Below the pieces are notes generated by a model that ran no database searches, was not told where the DNA came from, and saw only the letters and a list, made by a program, of their open reading frames with translations. A stretch of DNA of 6,247 nucleotides, taken from contig CAMDGP010000136.1 in the NCBI GenBank assembly GCA_945897765.1, forward strand, positions 1 through 6,247, given 5' to 3'. Of the stretch, positions 1 to 6,247 are shown piece by piece. This stretch comes from Chitinophaga pinensis (lineage in GTDB: Bacteria; Bacteroidota; Bacteroidia; Flavobacteriales_D; Crocinitomicaceae). Each line of letters opens with the position of its first letter. The first letter of the stretch is position 1. The position numbers were made by a program, and so were the translations under genes.

Positions 1-1723
1 CATATACATCTGAACATGATGTTGTAATTGTTGCTTGTGTTGTAAAGTTTGCACCCGCACCGTATGCACTACTTCCACTTGAACAGTTTGTTCTTACTTG
101 CCAGTTATACGTTTTTGATGCTGTTAATCCAGTTAAATTATAACTTGTACTCGCAGTAGAAACAGATGTCCACGTTGTAGCGGTTGATTGTTTGTATTGA
201 ACAGTATAGTTTGATGCACCTGAAGCAGCAGTCCAAGAAACTGTAGCTGTTGTTGTTCCAATAGTTGAATTTGTCATTCCAGTTGGAGCTGAGCAAGTTG
301 TTCCTGTCGTTCCCGCTTGAATTGAAAGAGTATAGTCTTCAACTTCACCGTATGTAAATGACTCACAAGGACCTGTAATTGCTCCGTCTTTCATAATTAC
401 GCGCATTCTAACATTTCCAGTTATTGCCGTAGTAGGAATCGTAATAGATGAGGTAACCGCAGCAGTTGTTCCTGGTGATGTGTAAACAAGTTCACCTGCA
501 TCTGCAAAGTCTAAATCGCCATTATAATCAATATAAACCTTAAAATATTCAGGATAAGCTGTGGTCGCAAAACTAGGAGTTAAAGTTAAAGTGTATGCTG
601 TTCCTTTTGTTACAGGAGTAGAAATTGAAGTGTAATTTGCATATCCACCGCTTCCAGTTGTTGTATTGTTTATTGTATTGAATTTTACATTTGAAATCCA
701 TTCAATTTGAGAATTGCCTCCAGTTGCGGCACAATAAGCTGGGGTTGTTGTTCCGCCGCCTGTTGAACCTGAACACCCTGGTGAAGTTGCCAAACTTGCT
801 CGCGCACCTCCTGAAACAAATAGTGCTTGCATACGAGCTTTTTGACCGTTAGAGAACATTTGCATACAAGCGTCGTCTACATAATCCATATAGTTCATAA
901 ACATTTCAGCGGAAGTTCCACATGAGTTAGATCTTGGATGAGATGGACAAGCATAGTTAGATGTGTTGTGAACTGGTGTGTCAGAAACTAAATCACTACC
1001 ACATGTTGCATCACCCCAAATGTGACGTAAATTTAACCAATGGCCAACTTCGTGAGTAGCTGTTCTTCCTTTATTGAATGGTGCTTGAGCTGTTCCAGTG
1101 GTTCCAAAACAAGTATATCCGATTACAACACCGTCAGTAGCTGCCGCACCTCCAGGAAATTGTGCATAACCTAAAATCCCACCACTCATGTTACAAACCC
1201 AAATATTCAAGTATTGATTTGTCGACCAAGCATTACTTCCTCCTGAAGCTGCAGACTTCATACCGTCATTGGTAGAAAAAGAAGCTTGACTAGTTTGTAC
1301 ACGAATGATTCCGGTAGTAGCGTTTCCGCTAGGATCTCTATTTGCCAAACAAAAATTTATCTCTGCATCTGCAACTAAACTTGAAAATGTTGAAGGTATT
1401 AAATTCAAATCGGTATTTAATTTTCTAAAATCCTTATTCAATACATTCAATTGTGACTGAATTTGTGCATCAGAAACATTCTGTGCTGTTGTATTGTAAA
1501 CCACGTGTACAACAACAGGAATTGTAATTACCGCTTTGTTTTGGTTAACTTTCCCTGAGCTTATTGCAAAATTTGTAAATTGCTCGATTTTCTCTGTTCG
1601 CTCAAAAAGATGCGGGTCTTCCATTAACAAGCGTTCATGATTATCCATAGTGTGGCACGAGCGCTGCTGACCAAAAGAGACCAATGAGCTTAAGCTGATT
1701 AAAAAGATTAATAGATTTTTCAA
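1..1723 (-). CDS. Secreted M43-family (pappalysin-like) zinc metalloprotease with GEVED and fibronectin type III modules, 3' part outside window
   Basis: I read 574 codons open to the window edge; the C-terminus is missing. A signal peptide (about residues 1-18, K2-N3 then a hydrophobic stretch ending SFG-QQ) implies export. A propeptide-like region leads to the catalytic domain (about 65-315), with the zinc motif HEVGHWLNLRH (H224, E225, H228, H234), followed by D238 and a Met-turn MNYMDY (M276-Y281), plus several cysteines that could form disulfides. This is the M43 arrangement, with Asn where many members have Gly. A GEVED domain follows (about 330-468), with an acidic, calcium-loop-like DYNGDLDFADAGE and the signature GEVEDY near 459-464. 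A fibronectin type III module spans about 479-569. The start is inferred as TTG at 1723-1721: an in-frame TAA lies two codons upstream and the first ATG is codon 26, past the signal peptide. In Bacteroidota such proteins often end in a type IX sorting domain, but that part is not visible here. Substrate unknown. Confidence 0.92.
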   Translation of the reverse strand, partial: MKNLLIFLISLSSLVSFGQQRSCHTMDNHERLLMEDPHLFERTEKIEQFTNFAISSGKVNQNKAVITIPVVVHVVYNTTAQNVSDAQIQSQLNVLNKDFRKLNTDLNLIPSTFSSLVADAEINFCLANRDPSGNATTGIIRVQTSQASFSTNDGMKSAASGGSNAWSTNQYLNIWVCNMSGGILGYAQFPGGAAATDGVVIGYTCFGTTGTAQAPFNKGRTATHEVGHWLNLRHIWGDATCGSDLVSDTPVHNTSNYACPSHPRSNSCGTSAEMFMNYMDYVDDACMQMFSNGQKARMQALFVSGGARASLATSPGCSGSTGGGTTTPAYCAATGGNSQIEWISNVKFNTINNTTTGSGGYANYTSISTPVTKGTAYTLTLTPSFATTAYPEYFKVYIDYNGDLDFADAGELVYTSPGTTAAVTSSITIPTTAITGNVRMRVIMKDGAITGPCESFTYGEVEDYTLSIQAGTTGTTCSAPTGMTNSTIGTTTATVSWTAASGASNYTVQYKQSTATTWTSVSTASTSYNLTGLTASKTYNWQVRTNCSSGSSAYGAGANFTTQATITTSCSDVY

Positions 1724-2002
1724 AGTTTATTTTTTTTCAAAAATAACATTTTATTGTAATCACCTAGAAAATAAGTGGATAATATACTTTTCATATTCCA
1801 GAATAATTGGTCATTAAACGGATGATAAACCTATACTTGATTTGGGTTTTCGGTTTTTTTAAGGTATATTTTATCTATGATTTTTAAGTGCTTTTCTCAT
1901 TAAGTTAGTGAAAAAGTTTATTTCTAACCAAACAAAATTCAAAAAAAAATATCTCGCGCAAAGCCAACAAAAAGACAATAATCATCTAACACGCAAAATC
2001 AA
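1724..2002. other. AT-rich intergenic spacer without a recognisable gene
   Basis: This spacer lies between two minus-strand genes: downstream of the NlpC/P60 stop and upstream of the M43 protease start. It is very AT-rich with several A and T tracts, including nine A at 1941-1949. That tract would read as a T run in a minus-strand transcript about 55 nt after the NlpC/P60 stop, but no good stem precedes it, so I do not call a terminator. I see no tRNA-like fold, no credible short gene and no direct repeat. The only regulatory candidate is the -7-like box at 1738-1745. Confidence 0.6.
1738..1745 (-). promoter_or_regulatory. Candidate Bacteroidota -7 box (TATTTTTG) for the M43 protease gene
   Basis: The minus strand reads TATTTTTG, matching the Bacteroidota housekeeping -7 consensus TAnnTTTG, with 14 nt between it and the inferred TTG start. 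No TTG-type -33 element is seen at the expected distance upstream. Transcription would begin only a few bases before the start codon. In AT-rich DNA a match can arise by chance, so this is tentative. Confidence 0.35.
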
Positions 2003-2779
2003 TCACCCAACCCTTTTAATCGAACTCAAACTATGAGAAAAAAGCTCCATTTCTTCGTTCCAAATTCCATTTTCTTTTAGTTCGTCGATGCGAACGCGTC
2101 CTGAAGCATGGATAATTTGATTGTTTTCGCCAATGATTCCAACGTGGATGACTTTTCCATCTTTGTTCGTAAAAAAGGCTAAATCTCCGAGTTGCGCTTC
2201 TTCAAAATCGATTGCTTCTCCTAATTCTTCTTGCTCGTAGGCGTCACGCGGAAGATTGATTCCTTGCAAACGAAAAATAGCTTGCGTGAAACCCGAACAG
2301 TCGATGCCGAACATACTTTTCCCCCCCCACAAATAAGGAGAATTAAGATAATCTAATGCGTTTTCCCATAAGTCGTTTGAAGCGGGCAGGGGCGAAGCTT
2401 GCAGTTCAAAATCAAAATCACCAATCTTAAATTGCGCCGATTCACCAACCAAACTTCCTTTCGAAATCAGTTGTTTTCCCCAAGGTGTTTGCAAAAAAGT
2501 AAATGGTGCTGACAAATAAATCTTATTGTCACTCCATTTTTTAAATTCTTTTGGCGTCAAAGGTAAAATGTGCTTTCCGTCAATGTAGCCTTCGTAACCG
2601 TCTAAAAACGATTGAATTTTCACCCAAGGTCTTCCAAATTCCTGAACTTCAATAGGTTCACCAAAAAGTAATTGTGAAACGATTTCTGAAGTGTCACTTG
2701 GTGCGCGTCGAATGGGAGCAATTGCAACGAGGCAAAAACCGTAACGTTGGTCGGGAGTTATTAATTTTATTTTGTTCAT
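2003..2779 (-). CDS. NlpC/P60 (C40) cysteine peptidase with N-terminal SH3b-like region, YkfC-like murein-peptide endopeptidase
   Basis: The protein has 258 residues. Residues about 14-75 look like a bacterial SH3 domain (the APIRRAPSD...QLLFGE pattern, then a GYEGYID turn); a second SH3-like segment probably fills 80-130. The C-terminal NlpC/P60 domain carries the catalytic cysteine in DCSGF (C161), a histidine in HVGI (H212) and a second in IIHAS (H224). The Cys-His-His order and spacing resemble YkfC-type gamma-D-glutamyl-diamino acid endopeptidases, which cut murein peptides during recycling. No signal peptide or lipobox is seen, which favours a cytoplasmic enzyme. The start is the ATG at 2779. 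A TTG four codons upstream stays in frame but lies inside a candidate promoter box and is less likely. The gene is divergent from surE. Its exact substrate is inferred; the fold and catalytic residues are clear. Confidence 0.92.
   Translation of the reverse strand: MNKIKLITPDQRYGFCLVAIAPIRRAPSDTSEIVSQLLFGEPIEVQEFGRPWVKIQSFLDGYEGYIDGKHILPLTPKEFKKWSDNKIYLSAPFTFLQTPWGKQLISKGSLVGESAQFKIGDFDFELQASPLPASNDLWENALDYLNSPYLWGGKSMFGIDCSGFTQAIFRLQGINLPRDAYEQEELGEAIDFEEAQLGDLAFFTNKDGKVIHVGIIGENNQIIHASGRVRIDELKENGIWNEEMELFSHSLSSIKRVG
2321..2328. repeat. Homopolymer of eight C (G8 on the coding strand) inside the NlpC/P60 gene
   Basis: Eight consecutive C on the plus strand encode part of the Trp-Gly-Gly-Lys segment about eight residues before the catalytic cysteine. 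In frame it reads TGG GGG GGG AAA. Gain or loss of one base would shift the frame before the catalytic cysteine. As given, the tract is in frame and the gene is intact. Confidence 0.9.
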
Positions 2780-2788
2780 ATAAGTTTC

Positions 2789-2796
2789 CAAATGTA
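2789..2796 (-). promoter_or_regulatory. Candidate Bacteroidota -7 box (TACATTTG) for the NlpC/P60 gene
   Basis: The minus strand reads TACATTTG, a match to TAnnTTTG, ending 9 nt before the ATG at 2779. If used, the mRNA would have almost no leader, and the upstream in-frame TTG, which is part of this box, could not be the start codon. No -33 element is evident at the usual spacing. The box sits in the 58-bp spacer shared with divergent surE. Confidence 0.35.
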
Positions 2797-2837
2797 ATAA
2801 ATGCTAGGTAGAATATAGCTATTTTAGCCACCGAGCT

Positions 2838-3611
2838 ATGAAAAAAGAATATTTAATTTTAGTAACCAACGACGACAGTGTCAATGCAAAAGGAATTCAT
2901 GCACTCGTTGAAGTTGCCAAGCAATTTGGGGATGTAGTGGTGGTTGCACCCGACAAACCGCAGTCTGGAATGGGACATGCAATTACAATTAACGACCCAT
3001 TACGTTTGAAAAAAACAAGTCTTTTTGCGGACACATCAGCTTTTGCTTGTTCTGGAACACCCGTTGATTGTGTGAAATTGGCGATTTACGAAGTCTTGCA
3101 CCGTAAACCAGATTTGATACTTTCAGGTTTTAATCACGGAGAAAATTCTTCAACAAATGTGCTGTATTCGGGAACGATGTCCGCTGCGATTGAAGGTGCA
3201 ATGGAAGGAATTCCGTCGATTGGTTTTTCACTTGCTGATTATTCAGCAGAGGCAGATTTTGAACCTGCGAAATTTTATGCAACCAAAATAGTTATGCAAG
3301 TTCTAAAATCCAAAATGGAAAAAGGAATTTGTTTAAATGTAAATATACCGAAGTTGAGTGTTGGGGAAATCAAAGGCATAAAAGTGTGTAGTCAAGCGCA
3401 CGCATTTTGGGCAGATCGCTTTGATAAAAGATTGGACCAATTCGGACAACCTTATTTTTGGTTAACAGGTGAATTTTCGGATATGGACAAACGCCCCGAT
3501 ACAGATTTACATGCTTTGAAAAACGGTTATGTGAGTGTAGTCCCAACGCAATATGACTTAACAGCTTATTCAGCAATTGAAAAATATAAATCGTTAGAAG
3601 ATGAACATTAA
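2838..3611 (+). CDS. surE: 5'/3'-nucleotidase SurE
   Basis: SurE is a metal-dependent phosphatase that dephosphorylates nucleoside 5'- and 3'-monophosphates and, in some species, short polyphosphate; it is cytoplasmic. At 257 residues it has the usual family length. The metal ligands are visible: the N-terminal NDD (D12, D13), the serine of APDKPQSG (S43) and the asparagine of SGFNHGEN (N99). The conserved SGTPVDCVKLA (72-82) and YSGTMSAAIEGA (110-121) segments are also present. The ATG at 2838 puts the NDD at the expected position. No Shine-Dalgarno sequence precedes it, as is common in Bacteroidota. It is the first gene of a plus-strand run, and its last 11 nt overlap the next gene, suggesting translational coupling. 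SurE was named for stationary-phase survival in E. coli; that role is not testable from this sequence. Confidence 0.97.
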   Translation: MKKEYLILVTNDDSVNAKGIHALVEVAKQFGDVVVVAPDKPQSGMGHAITINDPLRLKKTSLFADTSAFACSGTPVDCVKLAIYEVLHRKPDLILSGFNHGENSSTNVLYSGTMSAAIEGAMEGIPSIGFSLADYSAEADFEPAKFYATKIVMQVLKSKMEKGICLNVNIPKLSVGEIKGIKVCSQAHAFWADRFDKRLDQFGQPYFWLTGEFSDMDKRPDTDLHALKNGYVSVVPTQYDLTAYSAIEKYKSLEDEH

Positions 3612-3906
3612 CATTTCAAAAGAAAATATTATTGGTTTTTTTGTCGGACTTGTTTCGCCGATTGTGTTTTTACCTGTCGTTTTTCTATTTCTTTCTTTTG
3701 TGCAAGACACGAGCGTTTATTATTTGTGGGAACAATTCAAAATTTCGGATGTACACCGAAGTAAAGACCTTTCGTTGGGATTGATTTCCAACTTGATATG
3801 GTTTTACATGTACTTAAACACTGACAAATACCCTTACGTTCGAGGTATCTTATTAAGTATGTTTTTCTATGTTCCGTACATGATTTACGTTAATTTGATT
3901 CAATAA
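3601..3906 (+). CDS. Small integral membrane protein of unknown function (three predicted helices)
   Basis: This 101-residue protein is not one I can assign to a characterised family. Three hydrophobic stretches at about 11-34, 57-74 and 81-100 suggest three membrane helices. A polar, charged segment (about 42-56, including QFKISDVHRSKD) links the first two helices, and a short basic/aromatic turn (TDKYPYVRG) precedes the third. There is no signal peptide cleavage site or lipobox. The ATG overlaps the end of surE by 11 nt in another frame, and the stop lies 5 nt before the lpxB start, so it is most likely co-translated with both. That packing and its clean membrane-protein character make it a real gene rather than a chance frame. 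Its position suggests an envelope role, but that is an inference from neighbours only. Confidence 0.8.
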   Translation: MNINISKENIIGFFVGLVSPIVFLPVVFLFLSFVQDTSVYYLWEQFKISDVHRSKDLSLGLISNLIWFYMYLNTDKYPYVRGILLSMFFYVPYMIYVNLIQ

Positions 3907-3911
3907 GAAAG

Positions 3912-5012
3912 GTGACAAAAAAGATTTTCATTCTTTCTGGTGAAGCTTCCGGCGATTTACATGCAGCGAATTTAGTGCATGAAATGAAACGTATTCAACC
4001 TAATCTTACCTTTCAAGGTTGGGGCGGAGATCGCTTGCAGCAAGAAGGAGTTGTTATCAAAAAACACATTCGCGAATTGGCATTTATGGGTTTCTTGGAA
4101 GTAGTTTTGAATTTGAAAACGATTCTAAAAAACTTTAAAATATGTAAAAATGAAATCCTTGACTTTCAGCCAAATGTCTTGATTTTAGTCGATTATCCTG
4201 GTTTTAATTTACGCATTGCTGAATGGGCAAAAACACAAAATATTCGTGTTTTTTACTACGTTTCGCCTCAAATTTGGGCTTGGAAAAAGAACCGTGTTTT
4301 TAAAATCAAAAAGTCGGTGGAACGTATGTATTGTATTCTTCCTTTTGAGAAAGATTTTTACAAGCAATTTGAAATTGATGTGAATTATTTGGGACATCCA
4401 CTTTTGGATGAGGTACATCATTTTAGGACAAAGTACTATGAAGATTTACCGAACTTTCAGAAGCCAATTTTAGCTATTTTGCCGGGAAGTCGCAAGCAAG
4501 AAATTGAGCGGAAATTACCAATAATGTTAGAGGCGGCTAAACAATTTCCGCACTATCATATTTTAGTAGCTTGTGCGCCCAATTTAGATCTTTCGTATTA
4601 CGATAAGTACAAAGTGGAAGGGGTTGATTTTATTCAAAACAAAACGTACTCGATACTAAATATAGCAAATTTGGCGATTGTAACCTCTGGAACAGCAACG
4701 TTAGAAACAGCGCTTTTTCGTGTGCCACAGGTAGTGTGTTATAAAAGTTCGCCAGCTTCCTATTGGATTGCCCGCAGTTTGATTCATATCAAATACATTT
4801 CTTTGGTGAATTTGATTTTGGATAAAGCAGCAGTAAAAGAATTGATTCAGGCGGACTGTTCGGTTCAAAAAATCGTTACTGAATTAGGGAAGATTGAGGA
4901 GGGGAAAGAGGGGAGAAGCAAAATGATTAAAGATTACGATAATTTGGTGCAACTTTTGGGCGAAAATGGAGCGAGTGCTCGAATAGCTGAAAATATGTTG
5001 CAAAATCTATAA
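3912..5012 (+). CDS. lpxB: Lipid-A-disaccharide synthase LpxB (glycosyltransferase family 19)
   Basis: LpxB joins UDP-2,3-diacylglucosamine to lipid X, giving the lipid A disaccharide 1-phosphate and UDP. It acts at the cytoplasmic face of the inner membrane, so the organism makes lipid A. The protein has 366 residues, slightly shorter than E. coli LpxB (382), and the family landmarks are in order: GEASGD (10-15), AFMGFLEV (57-64), VDYPGFN (93-99, with D94 at a conserved acidic position), YYVSPQIWAWKKNRV (115-129), LPGSRKQE (190-197), TSGTATLE (258-265) and SLVNLILDKAAVKELIQ (297-313). It starts at GTG; this places GEASGD ten residues in, as in the family, and no suitable ATG lies upstream in the 5-nt gap. 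A purine-only stretch at 4896-4918 encodes a Glu/Gly/Lys/Arg segment near the C-terminus, probably a variable loop. Confidence 0.97.
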   Translation: MTKKIFILSGEASGDLHAANLVHEMKRIQPNLTFQGWGGDRLQQEGVVIKKHIRELAFMGFLEVVLNLKTILKNFKICKNEILDFQPNVLILVDYPGFNLRIAEWAKTQNIRVFYYVSPQIWAWKKNRVFKIKKSVERMYCILPFEKDFYKQFEIDVNYLGHPLLDEVHHFRTKYYEDLPNFQKPILAILPGSRKQEIERKLPIMLEAAKQFPHYHILVACAPNLDLSYYDKYKVEGVDFIQNKTYSILNIANLAIVTSGTATLETALFRVPQVVCYKSSPASYWIARSLIHIKYISLVNLILDKAAVKELIQADCSVQKIVTELGKIEEGKEGRSKMIKDYDNLVQLLGENGASARIAENMLQNL

Positions 5013-5021
5013 ATAAAATAA

Positions 5022-6179
5022 ATGCGTTTTTTGATTGTTTTCATGGTGATTATGCTCAATTTTAAAGGTTTAACTCAAACTTTTAAGCTAAGTATTTTCA
5101 CGGAAAGTAATATCAAATCAATATCGTTTCAGCCAGGAACAGGAACGTATTTTTTAATGAACGATACCGGATTTGTTCGAAAAATAGTACCAGCAGATTT
5201 GATAACCATCAACCTTGGGATTTCTAATAAACTCGATGTTAAATTGAATAATTCGTATCTATTTTCTTCACTGAAAGTATATCTATTTCATGAGAAATCG
5301 GAAAATAATGCCAAGTTAAAACCAATAATACCAGCCATTAAAGAACGCAGTTATGAAGGCGATTTTGAGGTGATAAATAAAGCAGGCAAAATACAAATAA
5401 TCAATTTGATAGACCTAGATCAGTACTTGGAAGGTGTGGTTGAGTCGGAATCAGGTACAGGCCAAAATTTAGAATATTACAAGGCGCAAACAGTGATTAG
5501 TCGCACGTATGCATTGAAGTACAAGAACAAACACGCTTCTGATGGGTTTAATTTGTGTGATCGCGTGCACTGTCAAGCTTATTTGCATAGAAGATTTAAC
5601 GCCGCTTTGATTGATTCCGCAGTTCGACAAACCAAAAATCTAATTATGTTGGACGAAAAGAATAACTTGTACGCTACTTATTTTCATGCCAATTGCGGAG
5701 GACAAACGTGCCAACCTGATTATGTTTGGAATGAAACTTTACCCGGATTTGATAGTTTTAAAGACACTTTTTGTGTTCGCACCAAACAAGCAAATTGGGA
5801 AAAGAAAATCCCAGTAAACGAGTGGAAAGCCTTCATGGTAAACAAATATGATTTCCCGATTTGGGACAGTTTGAGTAATTACCAATTGTATAATTTCCAA
5901 CAATCAGAACGTCACGCTTTTTTCATTCATCCGTTTTATGGTATTCCTTTGAGGGATTTGCGTGAAGCTTTTCAGTTGAAATCTACTTTTTTTAGTTGTA
6001 GCTTAGACGGGGAATTTGTCGTTTTAAAAGGACGAGGTTTTGGTCACGGCGTTGGCTTGTGTCAAGAAGGTGCGATGAATATGTCAAAGAAAGGCTTTGA
6101 TTATCAACAGATTTTGTTGTTCTATTATCCCAAAATGCAATTAACAGTTCAAAGCGATCGACTAAACCGAAAAATGTAA
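5022..6179 (+). CDS. Secreted SpoIID/LytB-domain protein, probable glycan-strand lytic transglycosylase
   Basis: The 385-residue protein begins with a signal peptide (MRFLIVFMVIMLNFKGLTQ, likely cut near residue 19), so it acts outside the inner membrane. The SpoIID domain spans about 115-375. It includes DLDQYLEGVVESE (131-143), where E143 aligns with the catalytic glutamate of B. subtilis SpoIID, then YYKAQTVISRTYALK (152-166), FHANCGGQTC (221-230) and GRGFGHGVGLCQEGAM (337-352). A CDRVHC motif (179-184), with H171 nearby, resembles the Cys/His zinc site described in clostridial SpoIID. SpoIID enzymes cleave glycan strands already stripped of peptides. In a non-sporulating organism this suggests cell-wall remodelling at division or growth rather than sporulation; that role is inferred. 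It lies 9 nt after lpxB and 1 nt before the next gene, so it is probably co-transcribed. Confidence 0.9.
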   Translation: MRFLIVFMVIMLNFKGLTQTFKLSIFTESNIKSISFQPGTGTYFLMNDTGFVRKIVPADLITINLGISNKLDVKLNNSYLFSSLKVYLFHEKSENNAKLKPIIPAIKERSYEGDFEVINKAGKIQIINLIDLDQYLEGVVESESGTGQNLEYYKAQTVISRTYALKYKNKHASDGFNLCDRVHCQAYLHRRFNAALIDSAVRQTKNLIMLDEKNNLYATYFHANCGGQTCQPDYVWNETLPGFDSFKDTFCVRTKQANWEKKIPVNEWKAFMVNKYDFPIWDSLSNYQLYNFQQSERHAFFIHPFYGIPLRDLREAFQLKSTFFSCSLDGEFVVLKGRGFGHGVGLCQEGAMNMSKKGFDYQQILLFYYPKMQLTVQSDRLNRKM

Positions 6180-6180
6180 C

Positions 6181-6247
6181 ATGCAAAATCTAATTTTTTT
6201 ATCCTTTTCAATTGCCGCTTTATTGAGTTCTGCAAGTTGTCAAAATG
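6181..6247 (+). CDS. Start of a probable lipoprotein, truncated by the window edge
   Basis: Only 22 complete codons are visible. They encode MQNLIFLSFSIAALLSSASC followed by Gln-Asn. This looks like a lipoprotein signal peptide: a hydrophobic core followed by a loose lipobox (SAS-C, with C20 the likely lipidated residue). The ATG is one base after the stop codon of the SpoIID-family gene, so it probably belongs to the same operon. Nothing can be said about the mature domain or function. Confidence 0.6.
   Translation, partial: MQNLIFLSFSIAALLSSASCQN

Noticed and set aside
1..1723. Short-sequence repeats (ACA/GTT-rich) as a repeat array
   Set aside because: The low-complexity look comes from Thr/Ser/Gly-rich coding sequence in a secreted protein; there is no regular period or exact repeated unit.
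1904..1928. Possible hairpin GTTAG/CTAAC
   Set aside because: It has only five AT-rich base pairs with a 15-nt loop and no adjacent T tract in the relevant orientation; too weak for a terminator.
1941..1970. Possible terminator for the NlpC/P60 gene (T9 run on the minus strand)
   Set aside because: The preceding sequence on the minus strand gives no stem longer than about three base pairs, so a factor-independent terminator cannot be supported.
2780..2791. Longer NlpC/P60 protein starting at TTG (four extra residues)
   Set aside because: An ATG is available four codons downstream, the extra residues match no family feature, and the TTG overlaps a candidate promoter element.
2820..2827. TATTTTAG as a -7 box for surE
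   Set aside because: It differs from TAnnTTTG at a core position and has no -33 partner; such near-matches are common in AT-rich DNA.
3370..3576. Minus-strand open frame of 68 codons
   Set aside because: It lies wholly inside surE on the opposite strand and shows no family motif; it is a shadow of the real gene.
4209..4421. Minus-strand open frame of 70 codons
   Set aside because: It is antisense to the conserved core of lpxB, and its composition is explained by the lpxB reading frame.
5992..6186. Minus-strand open frame of 64 codons
   Set aside because: It is antisense to the conserved GHGVG region of the SpoIID-family gene, with no independent support.

Overview
The window looks like ordinary chromosomal DNA of a member of Bacteroidota, most likely Flavobacteriales. 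Four things point there: AT-rich sequence with A-rich rather than Shine-Dalgarno leaders, TAnnTTTG-type -7 boxes, a secreted M43 metalloprotease with GEVED and fibronectin-like modules, and a compact surE - small membrane protein - lpxB - SpoIID-family gene string. The lineage is inferred from style and gene families, not from a marker gene.

Layout. From the left edge to 1723, on the minus strand, lies the 5' two-thirds or so of a large secreted metalloprotease gene; its C-terminus is cut off by the window edge. It appears to start at a TTG codon. An AT-rich spacer (1724-2002) follows, holding a candidate -7 element for the protease but no RNA gene or convincing hairpin. At 2003-2779, also minus, is a cytoplasmic-type NlpC/P60 (C40) peptidase resembling the YkfC murein-peptide endopeptidases. 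A 58-bp divergent spacer separates it from a tight plus-strand run: surE (2838-3611), a 101-residue three-helix membrane protein overlapping surE by 11 nt (3601-3906), lpxB with a GTG start (3912-5012), a secreted SpoIID/LytB-domain protein (5022-6179), and the first 22 codons of a probable lipoprotein (from 6181). Gaps within this run are 1 to 9 nt or overlaps, so it is probably one transcription unit.

How the genes fit together. The common theme is the cell envelope. LpxB makes the lipid A disaccharide. The SpoIID-family protein probably cleaves peptide-free glycan strands outside the inner membrane. The NlpC/P60 enzyme probably trims recovered murein peptides in the cytoplasm. SurE is a nucleotide phosphatase whose link to lpxB is positional only. 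The M43 protease is an independent secreted enzyme.

I see no mobile element, CRISPR array, tRNA, rRNA or defence-like module, and no sign of an undescribed multi-gene system. The points worth a second look are the uncharacterised membrane protein between surE and lpxB, a G8 tract in the catalytic region of the NlpC/P60 gene, two -7-like boxes very close to start codons, and the unusual starts.
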